Below, in pieces: positions 1 to 6,986 of a DNA stretch of 13,355 bases. Numbering within the stretch: position 1 is the first letter of the stretch; the number at the start of each line of letters is the position of its first letter. The DNA is taken from the NCBI GenBank assembly GCA_003343765.1, contig QAKO01000048.1:1-13355 (forward strand). Direction: 5' to 3'. The DNA comes from Bacillota bacterium (GTDB taxonomy: Bacteria > Bacillota > Clostridia > Christensenellales > Borkfalkiaceae). The notes under the pieces are model-generated. The model did no database searches, had not been told where the DNA came from, and saw nothing but the letters and a program-made list of their open reading frames with translations. The position numbers were made by a program, and so were the translations under genes.

Positions 1-79
1 ATTTTTTGTTTTTTTGGGGAGAAATTTTTCGCGGTTTTTCTTTTGGAATTTACACTATTTTTTTTTGCGTTGTGTGTTA

Positions 80-96
80 TTCGACAACATTCGACA
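80..96 (-). promoter_or_regulatory. Tandem Spo0A-type boxes
   Basis: Read on the minus strand the sequence is TGTCGAATGTTGTCGAA: two exact TGTCGAA motifs in the same orientation, 3 bp apart (10 bp centre to centre, one helical turn). This is the known layout of tandem 0A boxes bound by a Spo0A dimer, as at the Bacillus subtilis abrB promoter. A weaker third copy (CTCGACG on the plus strand, 110-116) lies in helical phase. The boxes fall about 77-93 bp upstream of the predicted transcription start of the gene at 217, a position more typical of activation than repression. Protein identity is inferred from the motif only; another regulator with a direct-repeat site is possible. Confidence 0.6.
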
Positions 97-137
97 AAAC
101 TTCTGTAAACTCGACGATTTTCTACCGTCAACAAAAG

Positions 138-166
138 TTGAAAGTGTTTAGTGTTTGTAGTATAAT
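138..166 (+). promoter_or_regulatory. Sigma-A promoter for the gene at 217
   Basis: TTGAAA (138-143), 17-bp spacer, TATAAT (161-166): five of six and six of six consensus bases. Predicted start of transcription is near 173, giving a leader of about 45 nt ending in a good ribosome binding site (AAAGGAG) before the ATG at 217. Confidence 0.85.
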
Positions 167-216
167 AGAGACATCAAAAACGTCTGAAGCACACAGACAC
201 AAAGGAGTAAATTAAA

Positions 217-531
217 ATGTACAAGTTAACAGTAAAAAATCTTCAAAAAGTGTTTTCGCAGGAAAACGGAATTTTTAAAACAAACGATTTTATTGATTAT
301 TCGGTACAAGCCCTGCAAGACGTAGCCGATTGCACGATCACGAAAAGTCAGGACGAGATTTTCGTATTCCTGAACAACAAGTATTCGGAAAAAGATTTTC
401 TTTCTTTGCTCTCTCTCGCATTGCAGGATATGTTCGACGCAGAAATTCAGCAGAAAGATTCTGCCCTGCAACTTTCTTTTGCAAACGGCGACGATTTCAG
501 GATAGACGTTTCTCAAACTGCTTGCTATTGA
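217..531 (+). CDS. Hypothetical protein, 104 aa, candidate Spo0A-regulated
   Basis: I do not recognise this protein. It is a small acidic soluble protein without a signal peptide, membrane segment or metal motif. The sequence suggests a short alternating beta/helix fold: a strand at residues 1-9, a helix around 22-38, strands around 40-54 (DEIFVFLNN), and a hydrophobic helix around 58-73, followed by a hairpin of strands and a short tail ending in CY. ATG was chosen because AAAGGAG lies 9-10 nt upstream. It is a single-gene unit: own sigma-A promoter at 138-166, a hairpin terminator about 170 bp downstream, and tandem Spo0A-type boxes upstream, so expression may follow the transition to stationary phase or sporulation (inference). 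It is transcribed toward the predicted origin, unlike most genes here. The promoter, binding site and clean frame make it very likely a real gene; the function is unknown. Confidence 0.8.
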   Translation: MYKLTVKNLQKVFSQENGIFKTNDFIDYSVQALQDVADCTITKSQDEIFVFLNNKYSEKDFLSLLSLALQDMFDAEIQQKDSALQLSFANGDDFRIDVSQTACY

Positions 532-699
532 ATATCCCTTCGGCCGTTGCGTTTTATCCCTTTGGTTTGTAAGACCACTCCGCAAAAATACGATATTCTC
601 TCCCGTTTTGTTTCGTTTTTTTTGCCTGCGGTCTTTCAATAACTCTTTTTATCACTTTTTTCCATAGTTTTTTTTGCATTCGCAACGGCTTTTCCTTTT

Positions 700-733
700 A
701 CCGCTCATCTTTTTATAGATGGGCGGTATTTTT
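700..733 (+). terminator. Rho-independent terminator after the gene at 217
   Basis: An 11-bp stem (700-710 with 717-727, one G-U pair), 6-nt loop TTTTAT, then a run of five T. It ends the transcript that starts near 173. The 168 bp between the stop codon and the stem hold no open frame of note. Confidence 0.8.
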
Positions 734-764
734 CATAAATGATTGAATTTACAGCCAATTATTC

Positions 765-796
765 TTGACATATTTCTATATTTGTTGAAGTAAAAT
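765..796 (+). promoter_or_regulatory. Possible promoter of the XRE regulator gene
   Basis: A perfect TTGACA (765-770) precedes the regulator gene, but the best -10 candidate, TAAAAT (791-796), is 20 bp away, longer than the usual 16-18. The -35 is convincing; the -10 is not. Such a suboptimal spacer might need an activator or distortion, or the -10 is misplaced. Confidence 0.4.
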
Positions 797-813
797 AAAA
801 TCAAGGTGGAAAT

Positions 814-1131
814 ATGTTAGATTCTATGGCAATTTTTGATAAACTTGAAAAGGCTCGGCTGAAAAAGGGCATGTCTGTTAATAAGATGAGCGAAAAAGCG
901 GGTATTTCTCATAATACGATCAACTCTTGGAAAACGCGGCAGACGATGCCGACGCTGGATGTTTTGGAAGGAATTTGCGACGCGCTGGAAATTCATTTGG
1001 CGACGCTTCTTTTTGATATAGACACCGACGATCTGACCGGCGAAGAGATAGATCTTTTGTCGGCATTCCGCAAGCTCTCCGAGGAGCAGAAATACGCCGC
1101 CGTGCAGATGATAAAAGCCATGCAGAAATAA
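814..1131 (+). CDS. XRE-family helix-turn-helix regulator, 105 aa
   Basis: A DNA-binding regulator of the Cro/C1 (XRE) class. The five-helix HTH domain covers about residues 8-62, with the turn and recognition helix at 21-42 (SVNKMSEKAGISHNTINSWK), followed by the usual PTLDVLEGICDALEI segment. The rest (residues 66-105) is a short acidic linker and a helix likely to mediate dimerisation (EEIDLLSAFRKLSEEQKYAAVQMIKAM). No ligand-binding or protease domain is present. ATG at 814 follows AAGGTGG at 803-809; a second ATG at 826 is possible but less well spaced. It forms a single-gene unit between two terminators, convergent with the iron-uptake operon. Its target is unknown; proximity to either neighbour is not proof of control. 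Confidence 0.93.
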   Translation: MLDSMAIFDKLEKARLKKGMSVNKMSEKAGISHNTINSWKTRQTMPTLDVLEGICDALEIHLATLLFDIDTDDLTGEEIDLLSAFRKLSEEQKYAAVQMIKAMQK

Positions 1132-1218
1132 CTGTTTTTCTTTCTGAAAATGGTTATGTATTTCAGCAGACCGCATAGCATGGCAAACCTTCCCTTTTGC
1201 AATGCGTTTTGCTTTAAC

Positions 1219-1257
1219 AAAAATACTTCCGCGGAAACATTCCGCGGAAGTATTTTT
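1219..1257. terminator. Bidirectional terminator between convergent units
   Basis: A perfect inverted repeat: AATACTTCCGCGGAA (1222-1236) pairs with 1240-1254 around a 3-nt loop, and flanking A and T runs extend the stem to 18 bp (1219-1236 with 1240-1257). T-run on the plus strand at 1253-1257 and A-run at 1219-1223 make it work in both directions: for the XRE gene on the plus strand and for the iron-uptake operon on the minus strand. Confidence 0.93.
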
Positions 1258-1294
1258 ACTATTTGGAGATTACATTTGTATAAGCCTATGAAGA

Positions 1295-1489
1295 TTACTT
1301 TTTTTCCTCTTTTTTTTCTTTGGTGTGGCAGGAACAGCATCCGCAAGAAGAACAATCGCAGCCGCAACCGCTTTTTCCGTGCTTTTTGCACCAGATCTTA
1401 TACCCGATCGCAAACACGACAAGTCCTGCCGCCACGACTCCGACCGCTATGCTCACGATCGTCCCCGCCACCGTCAACAGATTCAGCAT
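1295..1489 (-). CDS. FeoB-associated Cys-rich membrane protein, 64 aa
   Basis: A small protein with one N-terminal membrane segment (about residues 5-30) followed by a cytosolic-type basic and cysteine-rich tail: eight Cys at 34, 42, 44, 46, 49, 51, 52 and 54, with His 37 and 55, then a Lys/Glu end. This layout matches the FeoB-associated Cys-rich membrane protein family, encoded next to feoB in many Firmicutes and proposed to help handle Fe(II) at the transporter, in the role that FeoC plays in enterobacteria. The biochemical role is not settled. The ATG has a good AAAGGAG site. It is the last gene of the operon, 133 bp after feoB, and is followed by the bidirectional terminator. Confidence 0.92.
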   Translation of the reverse strand: MLNLLTVAGTIVSIAVGVVAAGLVVFAIGYKIWCKKHGKSGCGCDCSSCGCCSCHTKEKKEEKK

Positions 1490-1622
1490 ATCTTGCTCCT
1501 TTCAACGTGCCTTCGTTTCAAAAACGACGTCACGTTCCGCGTTTTTTCTCTTTTTTACAGTTTATTGCAAAACCGCTTGCGTTTATTCCGCGTTCTTCGC
1601 ATTTTTCCGAAAAACCGACTTT

Positions 1623-3920
1623 TTATTCCGAAACGGCTCCTTTTCCCTTTTTCCTGCATACGATCGCGCCGCGGTTTCGCAGAATGACATATCCGATAAA
1701 TCCCGCCGCCAGCGCTGCCACGATGAACACCGTCCACCACCAGGTAAGAATCAGATATACCGCCGTCGCCGTCAGATAGGAAGTGAGCATCCAGAACGCC
1801 ACCGTCCACTTGAATTTCCCTTTCGGCGTTTCGCCGCGTACCGTCGCCGCCGCCGCAAAACACGGAATCGTCAGCATATTGAATACCGTAAACGCGATCA
1901 GCGCCTGCCATGTAATACCCGTCGACTGCATCAGCGCCACCACCGCGCCAATCCCGCTTTCGCCGTCATCCCAGCCCGGCAACACTGCACCGATCGCAGG
2001 CACCAACACATAAAACGTCGCAATCACGTTTTCCTTCGCGATCAGTCCCGTTACCGCCGCCACAACAAACACCCAGCCGAATGTTCCAAGCTGCAATCCG
2101 AATCCCATCGGCGTGCAGACCCACTGCACAAACGATCCGATACTGTACAGAATGGATTCTTCGATCCCCACCATCTGCCAGCTCCAGTTGAAATTCGACA
2201 AAAACCAGATCACGATCGCACTCGCCACAATGATCGTAAACGCTTTCTTGATGTAATGCTTTAATTTATCCCATAAATGCACCATCAGCGATCTGAACTG
2301 CGGCAAATGATAGTCAGGAAGTTCCATAATAAACGGCGCCGCTTCCCCGCGCATCGTCGTCTGTCGCATCACCGCCACCGAAATCACCGCCATCACCATT
2401 CCGAATACGTACAACCCAAAAACCAACAAATCCGCATTTACGCTCGTATACTGCGACGCCACCGCTCCGCAGACCGCCGCCAAAATCGGAGCCTTCGCTC
2501 CGCACGTGAAAAACGGTATCACTCGGTTGGTCATCACCCGCTCTTTTTCGTCCGCAAGCGTACGCGTATTGATCGCCGCCGGCACCGAACACCCGAATCC
2601 CATGATCATCGGTATGAACGCCCGTCCCGATAACCCGAATTTTCGGAATGCCCTGTCCAGTATGAACGCCACCCGCGCCATGTACCCCGAATCTTCCAAT
2701 ATCGAAATCAGCAAAAATAAGAACAAAATCTGCGGCACAAACGACAATACCCCCGAAAGTCCTGCCCAGATACCATCGTTCACAAGTCCCTGCGCCCATG
2801 CCGCCGCGCCTGCGTTTTCCAGTCCCGCCGCTATTCCGCCGCCGATCTGGTCACATACAAATCCCGTCAGATTAAACAATATCGCGCCCGGCGTCGATAT
2901 CCCGGCCGAACTGTAAAATACCGCCACAAATGCGTTCAGTACTTCGCTACCCGTTTCTACGTCCTGCGCAAATCCCGCGCCGCCCGTAAACAACTTTGAA
3001 ATTGTGTTCAGATACAGAAAATCTTCCCCGAACGTCAGATGAAACAGCCCGAACAGGATCACCAAAAATATCGGTATCCCCCAGATCCGATGCGTCAGCA
3101 CCCGATCCGCTTTCTCCGATTTCGTCATCTTCTCCGCCTTTTTCGTCCGCTCCACCACAGCCGAAAAATTCGCCGTTATGTATTTATACCTTGCATCCGC
3201 AATGAGCGCTTCAAAATCACCGCCGAACAGCTCCTTCCCCGCTTGCTTCTTGAACCCCGTCACCATCTTCATTTCATCGGGGTGCATCTTCACTTCCAGT
3301 TCGTCTCCTTCCGCCAGCTTCACCGCATGAAACAACGCGTTTTCCGCTCCCTTTCCGTCCAATGCGATCCGCACATCGTCTATAACATGCCCGAGCGCCG
3401 TCTCCGTCAATACCGTCTTCCCCGCTCTCTTTTGCTTCGCCGCCCTGTACGCCCGCTCCATCAGCTCCCGGATCCCCTGTCCCTTCAATGCCGAAATCTC
3501 TACAACCGCCATCCCCAGCTTCTCTTCCAGCTTCGCCGCGTCGATCTTCTCCCCGCGCTTTTCTACCGCGTCCATCATGTTCAGCGCCACTACCACCGGT
3601 ACGTCGATCTCCATCAGCTGCGTCGTCAGATATAAGTTCCGTTCCAGATTCGTCGCGTCGATCACGTTGATCACGCAGTCCGGCTTTTCTTCCAGAATAA
3701 AATTCCGCGATACCACTTCCTCCGGCGTGTACGGCGATAAAGAATAAATCCCGGGTAAGTCCACCACCGATATCGGTACGTTCAGCTTTTTGTATATGCC
3801 TTCTTTCTTGTCTACCGTGACCCCCGGCCAGTTCCCTACATGCGCCGTGCTCCCCGTCAATACATTGAACAGCGTCGTCTTCCCGCAGTTCGGGTTGCCC
3901 GCCAATGCAATTTTCAGCAT
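1623..3920 (-). CDS. feoB: Ferrous iron transporter FeoB, 765 aa
   Basis: Membrane Fe(II) importer with an N-terminal GTPase. G1 is GNPNCGKT (8-15), G2 around Thr35 in GVTVDKKEG, G3 DLPG (54-57), G4 NMMD (114-117) and G5 SALKG (143-147). Residues about 165-265 form the helical guanine-dissociation-inhibitor domain. The membrane part (about 280-750) has two Gate-type halves, with the conserved Cys motifs GFGCSVPA (441-448), FTCGAK (471-476) and a later TIPC (684-687). Length is in the usual range for bacterial FeoB. ATG at 3920 follows AAAGGAGAG. It lies 15 bp after feoA, the normal order. No defect seen; all G motifs are intact. Confidence 0.98.
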   Translation of the reverse strand: MLKIALAGNPNCGKTTLFNVLTGSTAHVGNWPGVTVDKKEGIYKKLNVPISVVDLPGIYSLSPYTPEEVVSRNFILEEKPDCVINVIDATNLERNLYLTTQLMEIDVPVVVALNMMDAVEKRGEKIDAAKLEEKLGMAVVEISALKGQGIRELMERAYRAAKQKRAGKTVLTETALGHVIDDVRIALDGKGAENALFHAVKLAEGDELEVKMHPDEMKMVTGFKKQAGKELFGGDFEALIADARYKYITANFSAVVERTKKAEKMTKSEKADRVLTHRIWGIPIFLVILFGLFHLTFGEDFLYLNTISKLFTGGAGFAQDVETGSEVLNAFVAVFYSSAGISTPGAILFNLTGFVCDQIGGGIAAGLENAGAAAWAQGLVNDGIWAGLSGVLSFVPQILFLFLLISILEDSGYMARVAFILDRAFRKFGLSGRAFIPMIMGFGCSVPAAINTRTLADEKERVMTNRVIPFFTCGAKAPILAAVCGAVASQYTSVNADLLVFGLYVFGMVMAVISVAVMRQTTMRGEAAPFIMELPDYHLPQFRSLMVHLWDKLKHYIKKAFTIIVASAIVIWFLSNFNWSWQMVGIEESILYSIGSFVQWVCTPMGFGLQLGTFGWVFVVAAVTGLIAKENVIATFYVLVPAIGAVLPGWDDGESGIGAVVALMQSTGITWQALIAFTVFNMLTIPCFAAAATVRGETPKGKFKWTVAFWMLTSYLTATAVYLILTWWWTVFIVAALAAGFIGYVILRNRGAIVCRKKGKGAVSE

Positions 3921-3935
3921 CTTTCTCTCCTTTTT

Positions 3936-4187
3936 TTATCTTTCTTTCGGCTGTTTGCCGCTTACTTCCATCACCACACACGCCGCTTCGCTTTTCCGCA
4001 GCGTCAGTTCGTAGCCGCGCACCGTCACTTCCACAGGATCCCCCAAAGGCGCTACCTTCTTCAGCCTGATCTGCGCTCCCGGCGTCACCCCCATGTCAAA
4101 AATCCGCCTTCGGATCTGCCCTTCGCCTTCAATCTTCTTGACCTCTCCGATCTCGCCCGCTTTGAATTCGCTCAGCTTCTTTTCCAT
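3936..4187 (-). CDS. feoA: FeoA domain protein (second FeoA), 83 aa
   Basis: Small cytosolic SH3-like FeoA protein thought to bind and regulate FeoB. The core is FKAGEIGEVKKIEGEGQIRRRIFDMGVTPGAQIRL, then a VEVTVRGYELTLRKSEA segment, the usual FeoA beta-barrel pattern. The frame stays open upstream to a TTG at 4295, but that extension is low-complexity Lys/Arg/Glu with no ribosome binding site; ATG at 4187 is preceded by GGGAGG and matches the family's usual 70-85 residues, so I use it. It sits 15 bp before feoB and is the second of two FeoA proteins in the operon. Separate FeoA copies are common in clostridial feo operons. Confidence 0.95.
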   Translation of the reverse strand: MEKKLSEFKAGEIGEVKKIEGEGQIRRRIFDMGVTPGAQIRLKKVAPLGDPVEVTVRGYELTLRKSEAACVVMEVSGKQPKER

Positions 4188-4386
4188 TCCTTCCTCCCGG
4201 CAATCTTCCGCCATTTTTTTAATTTCGTTTCTCTTTTCCTTCGCTTCCCGTTTTACCGCGCTTTTTTTGCGTTTTTCCCTTTGCTTTTCCCGCAAACTTT
4301 CGCGCGGCTTGATTTTACATTCCCGAATTTCTGCGTTTCAACTTTACTTCGTTTCTACGCTTCTGCGTTTGTTTTCTTGTGTTACG
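4188..4386 (-). other. 199-bp spacer between the two feoA genes
   Basis: No gene supported. Read on the minus strand it is strongly purine-rich with irregular GAAACGCAGAA-like repeats. The part nearest feoA1 (to 4295) is an open frame encoding only Lys/Arg/Glu-rich sequence from a TTG codon without a ribosome binding site. I see no clear terminator or promoter. The length is unusual inside an otherwise tight operon and it may be a long leader for feoA1-feoB. Confidence 0.5.
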
Positions 4387-4596
4387 TTATACCAGAATTT
4401 TGACCGCCATGTTTTTGTCCAGCGCCAGCCGTGCACCGCATACCTTTACGATCACACTCCCCTGCACGCTTGAAAAAACAGTCAGTTTTGTGCCTTCCGC
4501 AATTCCGAGGCTCGCAAAGTGACGTTTGCTCCGCTCATCCGCCAGCACCTTCTTCACCGTTACTTCCTCCCCTACGGGCGCCATCGTCAACGGCAT
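4387..4596 (-). CDS. feoA: FeoA domain protein (first FeoA), 69 aa
   Basis: First gene of the iron-uptake operon. A complete FeoA SH3-like domain: opening MPLTMAPVGEEVTVKKVLADE, the ASLGIAEGTKLTV motif at 28-40, and a VIVKVCGARLALDKNMAVKILV end, close to the typical form of a stand-alone FeoA. ATG at 4596 follows AGGAGAA. It is only distantly similar to the FeoA encoded next to feoB, so this is an old duplication or two separate FeoA types rather than a fresh copy. Promoter and candidate operator lie directly upstream. Confidence 0.95.
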   Translation of the reverse strand: MPLTMAPVGEEVTVKKVLADERSKRHFASLGIAEGTKLTVFSSVQGSVIVKVCGARLALDKNMAVKILV

Positions 4597-4624
4597 TTCT
4601 CTATTCTCCTTCTGCCATTTATTG

Positions 4625-4664
4625 GTTAACTTCCGTTAACGATTTAGAGTTTACTACATTTAAC
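4625..4664. promoter_or_regulatory. Candidate metal-regulator operators of the feo operon
   Basis: Two related 6-4-6 elements on the minus strand: GTTAACGGAAGTTAAC (4625-4640, perfect half-sites, also an inverted repeat) just downstream of the -10, and GTTAAATGTAGTAAAC (4649-4664) covering the -10 itself; centres are 24 bp apart. Their position fits repression of feo transcription. The sequence is not a canonical Fur box; a DtxR/MntR-type repressor is possible. Identity of the regulator is inference. Confidence 0.5.
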
Positions 4665-4676
4665 TTTTAAAGTCAA
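4648..4676 (-). promoter_or_regulatory. Sigma-A promoter of the feo operon
   Basis: On the minus strand TTGACT (4671-4676), 17-bp spacer, TAAACT (4648-4653). Predicted transcription start is near 4641, within the GTTAAC repeat, about 45 nt before the first feoA start. Confidence 0.75.
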
Positions 4677-4680
4677 GAAA

Positions 4681-4952
4681 ATTAACCATAGTAAATTAAA
4701 ATTTTAAAAAATTTTTTTCTTCGGCGGTCAGTTTGCGTTTTACGGCAAAAAAATATGATGAGCGGAGCGGTCAGCGGAGCGAAGGCGGAGCGGTCAGCGG
4801 AAGAATTACATAAAAGAAAAAAGCAAGTATAAGGTTTTATATGGGCAAGAAATTTAAGTAACAATAGACAAAAAGCTCGGTAGGAAAGGGTGTGTTATTT
4901 GTAAAATATCAAACTTGCGGAAAGAGCGGAAAAAATCGCCTTAAAAACAGCA
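4681..4952. other. Gene-free spacer left of the ypsA-like unit
   Basis: Part of the 462-bp gap 4597-5058. Apart from the feo promoter region, the direct repeat at 4762-4801 and the terminator at 4953-4990, I see no coding region, RNA gene or regulatory site. An AT-rich stretch (4681-4720) directly upstream of the feo -35 could act as an UP element. Confidence 0.5.
4762..4801 (+). repeat. Two copies of a 17-bp direct repeat
   Basis: GCGGAGCGGTCAGCGGA occurs at 4762-4778 and again at 4785-4801 (period 23 bp), with a partial copy of its core (GGCGGTCAG) near 4724. Within each copy GCGGA is itself repeated. It is GC-rich in an AT-rich spacer. No open frame or stem explains it. Confidence 0.85.
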
Positions 4953-4990
4953 AAAAAAGCGGGAAACGCGTATACGTTTCCCGCTTTTTT
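4953..4990. terminator. Terminator of the rsmG-ypsA unit
   Basis: A 16-bp perfect stem, A-run plus GCGGGAAACG (4953-4968) pairing with CGTTTCCCGC plus T-run (4975-4990), loop CGTATA. The flanking A and T runs allow function in both directions. It lies 69 bp after the ypsA-like stop codon on the minus strand. Confidence 0.9.
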
Positions 4991-5058
4991 GTTACATTCG
5001 TTCCTTTTTCAAGCAAGTGTTGCACTCGGTTTGAAAATTCATTCCGTTGCCGTTTTTG

Positions 5059-5532
5059 TCAGTTGTAAAAAGGCATATACGGCTGTCCGTAATAGCGGAT
5101 CGGCTTGCCTTTCTGCTTGGCATAGCGCACCGTCGCAGCCGTGCCGCCCGTTTCACTGAAAAGATACGCAAAAACAAAATCCGCATGATCGACCATGTAA
5201 CGGTTCCGCTTCTGCATACAGCCGTCGGTATATTCTTTGCTCACTATCACACGTTCGTCCGCTTTCGCGACACATTCTTCGTATTCCTTTTTCCAGTAAG
5301 CCGAAAACCTTTCGCTCTGGTTCGGGTGCGGTATGCACGCGATCAATTTGAGCGGATATCTCTCTTTGCAACGCAACAGGATCTTCGCACAGACAAGATC
5401 AAACCCCACTGCCATGCCACAATAAAATGTGTCCGTTCCGTTTTCGATCAGATCTTCCAGTTGTTTTTCCAACAGATCTTCGGAAAAATCTCTCCGAAGT
5501 TCTCTGTGACCCGTCAATGCGCAAGATGACAC
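5059..5532 (-). CDS. YpsA/DUF1273-like SLOG family protein, 157 aa
   Basis: Resembles the YpsA (DUF1273) branch of the SLOG/Rossmann nucleotide-binding superfamily. Visible motifs: an N-terminal SCALTGHREL strand-turn, the glycine-rich YCGMAVGFDLVCAKILL (37-53), a RNRYMVDHADFVFAY segment (109-123) and the phosphate-binding SETGGTAATVRYA (126-138). B. subtilis YpsA affects cell division and stress responses; SLOG proteins are thought to bind nucleotide-derived ligands, but the substrate here is not known. The start is GTG at 5532, preceded by AGAGG with 7-nt spacing; no ATG exists near it. It follows flotillin by 26 bp with no terminator between, so it is probably the last gene of the rsmG-nfeD-flotillin transcript. 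Confidence 0.88.
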   Translation of the reverse strand: MSSCALTGHRELRRDFSEDLLEKQLEDLIENGTDTFYCGMAVGFDLVCAKILLRCKERYPLKLIACIPHPNQSERFSAYWKKEYEECVAKADERVIVSKEYTDGCMQKRNRYMVDHADFVFAYLFSETGGTAATVRYAKQKGKPIRYYGQPYMPFYN

Positions 5533-5558
5533 TTCTTTACCTCTTCTTTACATCTTCT

Positions 5559-6986
5559 TTATTTCTTGTCGGTCTTTCCTTCCGATTTTGTCGGCGCAGA
5601 TACCGCTTTCTCTGCCTTGGTTTCCGCTTCTTTTTGCGGCGCCACTACTTTCGGCAGCGACAATCCCGCCATATTGTACATCTCTTCCAAAGGCGGCAGA
5701 CTCTTCAAAAGTCCGCTCAAAAATCCCGCCGTAGCCGTCTTTCCGTCTTTGCCTTCGCCGCCGTCCCAGACCGTCACTTTGTCGATCTTCACGTTCTTGA
5801 TCGCTTCCACCTGTTCGGCTACGAGCTGCTCGATCTTGTCGGCAATCATCAGCCGCACCGCGTCGTTCGCTTCACCGCCCGCCGCTTTCACGAGTGCGTC
5901 CATACCTTCCGCCTGTTTGCTCAGCTTCTCGCGGATACCGCGCGCTTCCGCTTCCATCTTCGCATAGATCGCGTCCGCTTCACCGCCTGCCTTACGCCGC
6001 ATCTGCTCCGCTTCCGCGTCCGCTTCGATCTCTTTCTGTCGTTTCTGAATTTCCGATTTTACGATGACGTCCGCTTCCTGCGTCGCCTTTTCACGCGCCG
6101 CACGCGCAATTTCCGCTTCCTTTTCCGCTGCGTACGACTCTTCCAACGCTTTCGCCGCCTGGACTTTTTCCGCCGTCACCGCCAGCTTCATCGCTTCCGC
6201 TTCCTTTTCGCGCAGTTCCGCCTGCGTGCGCGCAATCTCCGCTTTCGCCTTGTTTTCACCCTTGATCGCTTCGCTTTCCGCTTCCGCTACGCGTACACGT
6301 TCTTCCATTTTCGCGTTCGCTTCACCGATCGATCCGATCTTGTTCGCTTCCGCTACCGAGATCTTCGCATCGTTGATCGCCTTCGCCGCCGCTTCCTTTC
6401 CGAGCGCGATAATGTAACCCGATTCGTCCGAAATATCCGTCACGTTCACGTTGATCAGACGCAAACCGATCTTTTTGAGTTCCCCTTCCACGTTCCTCGA
6501 AATGGCTTCCAGGAATTTGTCGCGGTCGGTGTTGATCTCTTCAATGTTCATCGTCGCAATGACCAGACGCAGCTGACCGAAGATAATGTCTTTCGCCAGT
6601 TCCTGTATCTCCGTCATCTTCAGATTATGCAACCGTTCCGCCGCATTTTCCATGACCGTCGGCTCCGTCGAGATCCCTACCGTGAATATCGACGGCACGT
6701 CGATACGGATATTCTGCCGCGACAACGCGCTCTTTAAGTCCACCGAAATCGAAAGCGGCGTCAGATCCAGATAGGTAAACGACTGCACCAGCGGCCAGAT
6801 GAACGCCGCTCCGCCGTGAATACACTTCGCACTGCGGGAATTCCCCGCTTTGTCCGCCCCCACTTTACCGTAAATGACCATGATCTTGTTCGGCGGACAC
6901 TTTTTATAGCGCGTCAGCACCATCAGCAAGATCATGAACAAAACCAGTACCGCCACAATGATCAGAACTATGATCCAGGGTTGCAT
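5559..6986 (-). CDS. floT: Flotillin-like SPFH protein (YuaG/FloT-like), 475 aa
   Basis: Membrane scaffold protein of functional membrane microdomains. Residues 4-25 form one hydrophobic anchor, followed by the SPFH/Band 7 domain (about 30-190, with KIMVIYGKVG, FIWPLVQSFTYLDL and FTVGISTEP). A long Ala/Glu-rich coiled-coil (about 195-360) carries the EA/AE repeats typical of flotillins and drives oligomerisation. A C-terminal domain (about 360-445) and a Lys/Glu/Ala-rich tail end the protein. Length is close to B. subtilis FloT. ATG at 6986 follows AAAGGAAA. Upstream neighbours are an SPFH fragment and an NfeD-type partner, the usual flotillin/NfeD pairing in which NfeD is thought to control flotillin assembly. 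Confidence 0.97.
   Translation of the reverse strand: MQPWIIVLIIVAVLVLFMILLMVLTRYKKCPPNKIMVIYGKVGADKAGNSRSAKCIHGGAAFIWPLVQSFTYLDLTPLSISVDLKSALSRQNIRIDVPSIFTVGISTEPTVMENAAERLHNLKMTEIQELAKDIIFGQLRLVIATMNIEEINTDRDKFLEAISRNVEGELKKIGLRLINVNVTDISDESGYIIALGKEAAAKAINDAKISVAEANKIGSIGEANAKMEERVRVAEAESEAIKGENKAKAEIARTQAELREKEAEAMKLAVTAEKVQAAKALEESYAAEKEAEIARAAREKATQEADVIVKSEIQKRQKEIEADAEAEQMRRKAGGEADAIYAKMEAEARGIREKLSKQAEGMDALVKAAGGEANDAVRLMIADKIEQLVAEQVEAIKNVKIDKVTVWDGGEGKDGKTATAGFLSGLLKSLPPLEEMYNMAGLSLPKVVAPQKEAETKAEKAVSAPTKSEGKTDKK

Noticed and set aside
80..96. LexA/SOS box
   Set aside because: The elements are direct repeats of TTCGACA, not the inverted CGAAC-n4-GTTCG form.
6..215. Open frame of 69 codons at the left edge
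   Set aside because: It spans the Spo0A-type boxes, the promoter and the ribosome binding site of the next gene and has no ribosome binding site of its own.
1320..2264. Long Arg/His-rich plus-strand frames over feoB, and similar ones over flotillin, rsmG and yidC
   Set aside because: Composition typical of the reverse strand of GC-rich coding sequence; the minus- or plus-strand genes have clear family motifs.
4188..4295. N-terminal extension of the second FeoA from a TTG codon
   Set aside because: Low-complexity Lys/Arg/Glu, no ribosome binding site, and FeoA is normally about 75-85 residues; the internal ATG at 4187 has GGGAGG.
4762..4801. CRISPR array
   Set aside because: Only two 17-bp copies with a 6-bp gap; no spacers and no cas genes.
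4893..5063. Plus-strand frame from a GTG through the terminator hairpin
   Set aside because: It would translate a strong terminator stem and has no homology I recognise; chance.
4992..5186. Minus-strand frame ending in a Cys-containing tail after the ypsA-like gene
   Set aside because: It mostly overlaps the ypsA-like gene out of frame and has no ribosome binding site; the last 16 residues alone are too short to support.
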